Shown: positions 57,875 to 64,000 of the stretch, one piece after another | Numbering within the stretch: the first letter of the stretch is position 1 | Layout of the letters: each line of letters starts with the position of its first letter | NCBI GenBank assembly: GCA_019022495.1 | Contig: JAFEKR010000007.1 | Span: 1,240,001-1,304,000, forward strand | Direction: 5' to 3' | Source: Epichloe hybrida | Taxonomy: Eukaryota; Ascomycota; Sordariomycetes; Hypocreales; Clavicipitaceae | Length of the DNA stretch: 64,000 bases | Notes under the pieces: model-generated | What the model was told of the DNA's origin: nothing | Seen by the model: only the letters and a program-made list of their open reading frames with translations | Databases searched by the model: none | Program-made: the position numbers and the translations under genes

Positions 57875-59266
57875 TTAGTTAATATGCATTTGCTTCTCTA
57901 ATTCATCCCAGCGGCCGCTACGTTTCGTGTCAAGCTCTCGCAATTTTTCTAACCAGTCAGCTACTTGAGGCTGTTTCATCTGTTGTTGCACATCAGTTCT
58001 CAACGTGTTTGCAGCGAGTGTACATTCTATGAGAGCTTCATATATCCATTTCACATCCATATAGTCTTGCAAGAGGTCCTTCATGAAGTTGACTTCCGCC
58101 TCAAGATATCTTTGCCGATCTTGTGCCGATAGATTATGCACAATCAGCCCCTGGCCATCAGCCCCTATGATGGCATGAACGAGATATTGATGATAATACC
58201 ACAAGGACTGATCTTCTGGGCCGACATTCAAAGCTTCATGTACAGTGAGAATTTCTGATCGAGTTGTTGAATCAGTGAGCTTGGGAAAACAAAGGGTTGT
58301 GGTTCTATGCATTGAACTATACCTTCGTCCAGAAATAGTCGCCGGGCGTTCGCATCAGCACTCCTCTCATTCAGGAGGCGAGGAATCAGTTGACTGCGAT
58401 TATGCCACGCTGAAAAATTGGAAAGGTCCCCTCCGATCATCTTGGTCGTATAAGCGAATTCAGCTTCCACCATACTTGTACCTCTTAGACTGGAACTCTC
58501 GAGCTGTTCCACTACATGACGTCGATAGCCCCAGGCGTGGAAGTTTCTGCGATCTTTTTTCAGCATCTTTCCGACTAATGCCAGCTCCTCCTGCCATACA
58601 GCCCTTGTAGCGGTAGGCGACAGTCTCTCAATGGCTTGGTGGAGGATCCACAAGCGGTACTTCCAAATCCAGTAGCATTTGGGGAATTCCATCAATAAGG
58701 GTACGGTAAACATAAGCTCAGAGCGGATTGTTTCTTCATCACCAGACTGAGAGTCGGAACAGTCTACTACAGCCACATGGCTTCGAATATCGCGTTGGGT
58801 TTTGCTGGTGTCGTTCCATTTTTTGTCTTGAGCCTGTAAGTATGGTGATCGCTGAGTGGGAAACGACTTATATTCACCTCGGCGCGATGTTGAGAGAATA
58901 GAATACTTCAGACAGCGCCTTCGGACATTCCATATTGTGTAGTGTTCTGGGTTGATACGCAGGAGCTCTGAGCTTAAATGAAAAGTTGTCTCGTCATACT
59001 GGGAGCTTGTTGTCTGACATGATAAGTGTCGTTAGCGACGAAACCAAGGCTAAGATGCTCCAAGAATTATGAACGAACCCTCTGTCGAACTTTTTGTTCC
59101 AGGTCTCTATACTGCTGGATTTTCTGGAGCTCCTGCTCTCGCTGCTCTTTCGTCCGAGGTTGCGTTGAGCGCGGCACGTTGTGCTATTCGCTATGCTGTC
59201 AGCCGTTCGCATCATAATTTTATCCACTTTTGACGAGAGACCAGGAGAAGGTCTTACGCTGGACAT
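57875..59266 (-). CDS. BET4: Rab geranylgeranyltransferase alpha subunit (type II)
   Basis: Alpha subunit of the enzyme that geranylgeranylates Rab GTPases with Bet2 and the Rab escort protein, in the cytosol. Four exons, 59266-59258, 59183-59079, 59013-58323 and 58254-57875, give 1185 nt and 394 residues. Exon 1 is only nine bases (Met-Ser-Ser). Joins give SS-HNVPRSTQ, QR-TTSSQYD and DE-EILTVHEAL. PFTA helix repeats with the W-x-x-R pattern are evident: PEHYTIWNVRRR, CYWIWKYRLW, FHAWGYRRHVV, FSAWHNRSQL and DQSLWYYHQYL. A GT-AG-bounded 44-nt stretch in exon 3 must be kept, because removing it breaks the frame. Confidence 0.9.
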
Positions 59267-62142
59267 TGTGAGTAGAACTATATTGTGACCGGCACATAAA
59301 TCTGATAATCATGATGCAGGTTACGCAATTTACGTGCCGCGAGCACTTGAGAGAAGTGGGGATAATGATCCTGTCAGTCCCACAAAACGAAGTGCTCTCT
59401 TCTCGGGCATGCAGTAAATCTCGGCTCTTTCTTCTCTTGTAGGCAGGCAGCACTTTGCCTGCCCCGTCGTGTTTCGATGTTAACCTACGGGGTACATAAA
59501 CATGGCGCGATCGCTCTCACCATATACACATTATCTATATTCATTCTTGCGGTATAAGTTATTGAATTGAGGATACTGCCGTGTTCGGATAACCCCATCC
59601 CTCATCCCCATCTCTGCGGAGTAGCAGCACGTATTTTCTTCAAGGTGGCATCCACTAGAGAGTGTCAATCATGTGGACAGTCACGATACCTATGTTACTG
59701 AGAAGGCCAGCAGAAAATAGACATAATTTATTATTTATCTCTGTCGGTCAATATTCTATCCGCTCCAGATCTATTGAATGCCGAAGTGCAACGATAGACA
59801 GTGTGCTAATAGATTATTACCACGAGACGATGAGAACTTGAGAAGGCTCCAGGCCCGTCACCGACTTCCGACTGTGACAGAAGCCAGCGGGTCGAGACAT
59901 TTGCACATGAGCATTGTGCTGTGCTCATCAGCTAATCGCCACCCCGCTTGATTAAGCTTGATGGTTGCTTTCTGGCATTGGCATGCGTCAGACGGGATGG
60001 CGAGATGTCCCCAGATTTCGACGAGCCTACGCACCTACCTCGCATGCAAGGTACAAGAGCACAACGAACAGGGGACTGGTAACGTTGCAGGAGCAGGGCA
60101 CATGTATCGGTGTAAACATGCTGGTCCAAGGAAGCCCTGACATCTGACCAATTGCCCCGAGCCACGCCTGGTACCAGATTCATGAGCCCCGACATGCTTC
60201 TGCCGCTAACTGCGGAAGCTATAACTCCACAGAACTTTACAAATTGCCGCTTGACTCACAATTCAGATTGTGCGATCGTACTGTCTGACGAATTACAGGC
60301 TAAGCTTCATGTTGCAAGTGAACAACACTGCACCAATGCCTGGCCTACGGTGGTTTTAATGTAGCTTCATAGCTCCAATGCCCACACGTGAGCACGAAAA
60401 CTTGGTTGACGATATGCATGTGCCACAAATGAACGCTCAGCAGGTTGCGATAAGGTGCCTAGGCAGGCATGTAAGTAGCTTCACAAACCACCGGTCGACC
60501 CCATCCTGTTCACATTTGAGGCACTTATGGAACCCAGCTGCTAAAGCCCATGGATATGGCTGTCCAGCAGCGGTTGAGATCGTGTCAAGAGAGCTAATAT
60601 ACTCTAAACCGCGGCACGTAGAACCCCTTTACAGGCCCCAAACTGTGACTTGGTTTAAGCTATCGGCGTGGTATTTAAGCCATGTTGCAGATTCTCGCCG
60701 TTTCTAGCATTACGACTCATCGAGCGCCTGCAACGTGGCTCTGATATGTGAGATTGGGTCGTAACATGCGAATGGAAATTCATACAACAGCAACATAGCT
60801 TTTGTGCTCAGCGTTGAGCTCTGGGTTTGGTTAAATGGTTCTTGGGGGGGAAATACGAGATCTTACTGTGAAATACTGCATGGAAGCAAATGAATGTCAA
60901 TAGCGTTGAACCCTTCTCATCAATACGGCTATGGCATGCCATGACAAATCTTTGTCTGTTTCTATTCCAATTAGGAAAAAGGTAAACTTCAGTTTTGTAG
61001 CCTATCACATTCGTATGTAAGTCACAAAGAAATCTTAAAAAATTCACATCATTCGAGCAATTCAAAATCAGAAAACAATTCCTGGCGTATTTAACTGATG
61101 TTGATACACCGCAAATTCCTTGGGATTATACCAGAATCTGAAGGGGTCTTAGAACCCTCGTTGACGAAGTGTCACGGATTAGAAATGGTGATGAAAGAAC
61201 GGAAGAAAACTTTCCAACTAATGAAACCTTTTGCTATTGCAACGCTGTTGTGCCGTGAGGTATCATGAGCGACCAGTCAGCAGGGTGCTGATATAAGTGG
61301 TTTCTGAAAGGTAGTACTTTGTAGGACACGGCCTCCACGAAGACAATAGACGGCGGCAAGGGTGTGGATTCATGGAACCATGGAATGTGGAGAGACATTA
61401 GTCAAACTGTTAGTGCGTTTTCCATTAGACGGGTGGGTTGTTCACCACAGCCCTTATTCTTGATCGGCACCTTTCTCCTGGCAGACAGCTGATAACCCAG
61501 TAGATGCATGTCGGCATGTCGAAGGATGGCGAAGGTGGAGGTACCAAGACAAGGATGGCAAAGGTTGCAAATCGACGCCTATTCGCAGAGCAATGCCTGC
61601 CCACGTACGAAAATTGACAGATATCAAGCTTGCATGTGTACAATCTGGTGCTAGCATCGACACGAAAAAAAGGCTCCAAATATAATCCAGCAACATCACC
61701 AACGTTGCCAGACCGTTGGAAAGGCTGTTGGAAAGGCCGTTGCAACACCGGCTCACAGCTCAGTTGTCTGCCAACTTGACGTCTGATCTCAGACGGGACT
61801 ATCACACGATCAGGATTGCCGAGAAGCCATTTGAGTAGAGTAACATGCTCCCACCGTTACGTCCAATTCCAAGCCCCCGGCCACACAGGAACAACATACT
61901 ACCTACCATGCTCCATGTTAACTATATCGTGAACAATGAACATTTTACAGGTTGGTTGACATCCCGTGGGGTGACCATTCCATGTCTTTGTATAAATAGG
62001 AATTCCGTTCCCCTCCCCTTCGTTGCTATTGTCAAAAGCTTTCCCGCACCTGTCAACCTTACCTCTTCCTTCTTGAGCCCTGGTGGCTCCCCACTGTAGG
62101 GTCAATATTAGGTTTTCTCGTCAATACGATATCTTAAGCAAA
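59267..62142. other. Intergenic region upstream of the chitinase, no gene seen
   Basis: 2.9 kb. Open frames are short and without motifs. The part nearest the chitinase (61840-62142) behaves as promoter, with a TATA box listed separately and a GTGGGG word near 61969 that matches the loose CreA consensus. No RNA gene or repeat of note. Confidence 0.6.
61991..61998 (+). promoter_or_regulatory. TATA box of the GH18 chitinase gene
   Basis: TATAAATA about 150 bases before the chitinase start codon, followed by a pyrimidine-rich leader. Clear TATA elements suit strongly regulated secreted-enzyme genes. Confidence 0.7.
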
Positions 62143-63646
<1,504 letters not shown>

Positions 63647-64000
63647 TTCTTGCTCTTGCCGCAGTCTTCACCGCCAAGCTCGGATGACGATTTTTCTTTA
63701 TTTGACCAGCGCATCATCTTCTCTTGCGCTATGAGTTGTTCTTTCTATTCACCATCGAAAGTGGTTTCGCGAAAATTTTGAGATCTTGCTCAGTTTAACG
63801 GCATTTACACCTTCATTTCTATTGTGCATATTTTATGTTAGCTGGGTAGTCAAACAAGATGCTGGGCTGCTTGGTTTTACGTACATACAATAAAGCGTAC
63901 ATGAAGTAACTCATTCATTTGTGCATCAGAATAATGTGGCTAAATTGCATCCATCGTAGATTGAAACACTGAACATTCTTTTAAAGCTACGGAACGTATT
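63647..64000. other. 3' flank of the chitinase gene
   Basis: Last 354 bases. Contains a polyadenylation hexamer AATAAA (63889-63894), about 240 bases past the stop codon. No gene seen. Confidence 0.6.
63889..63894 (+). terminator. AATAAA polyadenylation signal, probably of the chitinase
   Basis: Exact AATAAA hexamer in an AT-rich 3' flank on the same strand as the chitinase. Fungal signals are loose, so use is likely but not certain. Confidence 0.5.

Noticed and set aside
58810..58860. GT-AG bounded 44-nt intron candidate inside BET4 exon 3
   Set aside because: Its length is 2 modulo 3, so removal would destroy the downstream PFTA frame.
60152..60707. Short plus-strand open frames upstream of the chitinase
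   Set aside because: No motif, no splice pattern giving a longer product, and composition like non-coding DNA.

Overview
This window is nuclear DNA of a filamentous ascomycete. The genes are split by short GT-AG introns with CTAAC/CTGAC-like branch sites. Coding thirds favour C or G, and the gene set is typical of Pezizomycotina. The myosin-motor class V and class VII chitin synthases lying head to head, and a 424-residue Chit42-type GH18 chitinase, point to Sordariomycetes, most likely Hypocreales. I cannot place it lower than that. Eighteen protein-coding genes are supported. Exon joins were checked by reading frame, and in every intact gene the summed exons divide by three.

Layout, left to right. 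1-8 kb: the 3' part of RPA1 (+), then three minus-strand genes: PRO2 (proline synthesis), a PLP threonine/serine dehydratase-like enzyme and indoleamine 2,3-dioxygenase. 9-15 kb: a secreted-looking Ser/Thr-rich protein with an apparent one-base frame break, then a gene-poor stretch holding only an RNase H-fold protein. 15.5-25 kb: La protein (+), then an inositol-monophosphatase-like enzyme, a small single-pass membrane protein, a membrane-anchored histidine acid phosphatase and an unknown protein (all -). 26-30 kb: URB1/Npa1 (+), a ribosome-assembly factor. 30.4-45.3 kb: class V (-) and class VII (+) chitin synthases diverging from a 3.6 kb shared 5' region. 46.6-50 kb: a conserved unknown protein (-), RPS23 (+) and mitochondrial COQ2 (-). 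50-57.7 kb: a 1399-residue JmjC/CXXC_R1-type zinc-finger/AT-hook chromatin protein (+) and a second, secreted histidine acid phosphatase (+). 57.9-59.3 kb: BET4 (-), the Rab geranylgeranyltransferase alpha subunit. 62.1-63.6 kb: a secreted GH18 endochitinase (+).

Themes. Cell-wall chitin is represented on both sides: two processive synthases, and one hydrolase able to act on their product. Ribosome and RNA biology is represented by RPS23, URB1 and La. Two unrelated-looking histidine acid phosphatases have different topologies, one membrane-anchored and one secreted. Nothing resembles a secondary-metabolite cluster, CRISPR array, rRNA or tRNA gene.

The points most worth checking are: an apparent single-base deletion that breaks the otherwise intact class V chitin synthase; a similar one-base problem in the Ser/Thr-rich gene; the domain composition of the JmjC protein; a Pro-to-Cys change in the catalytic motif of the secreted phosphatase; and a set of long A/T homopolymers inside introns and directly against a stop codon.
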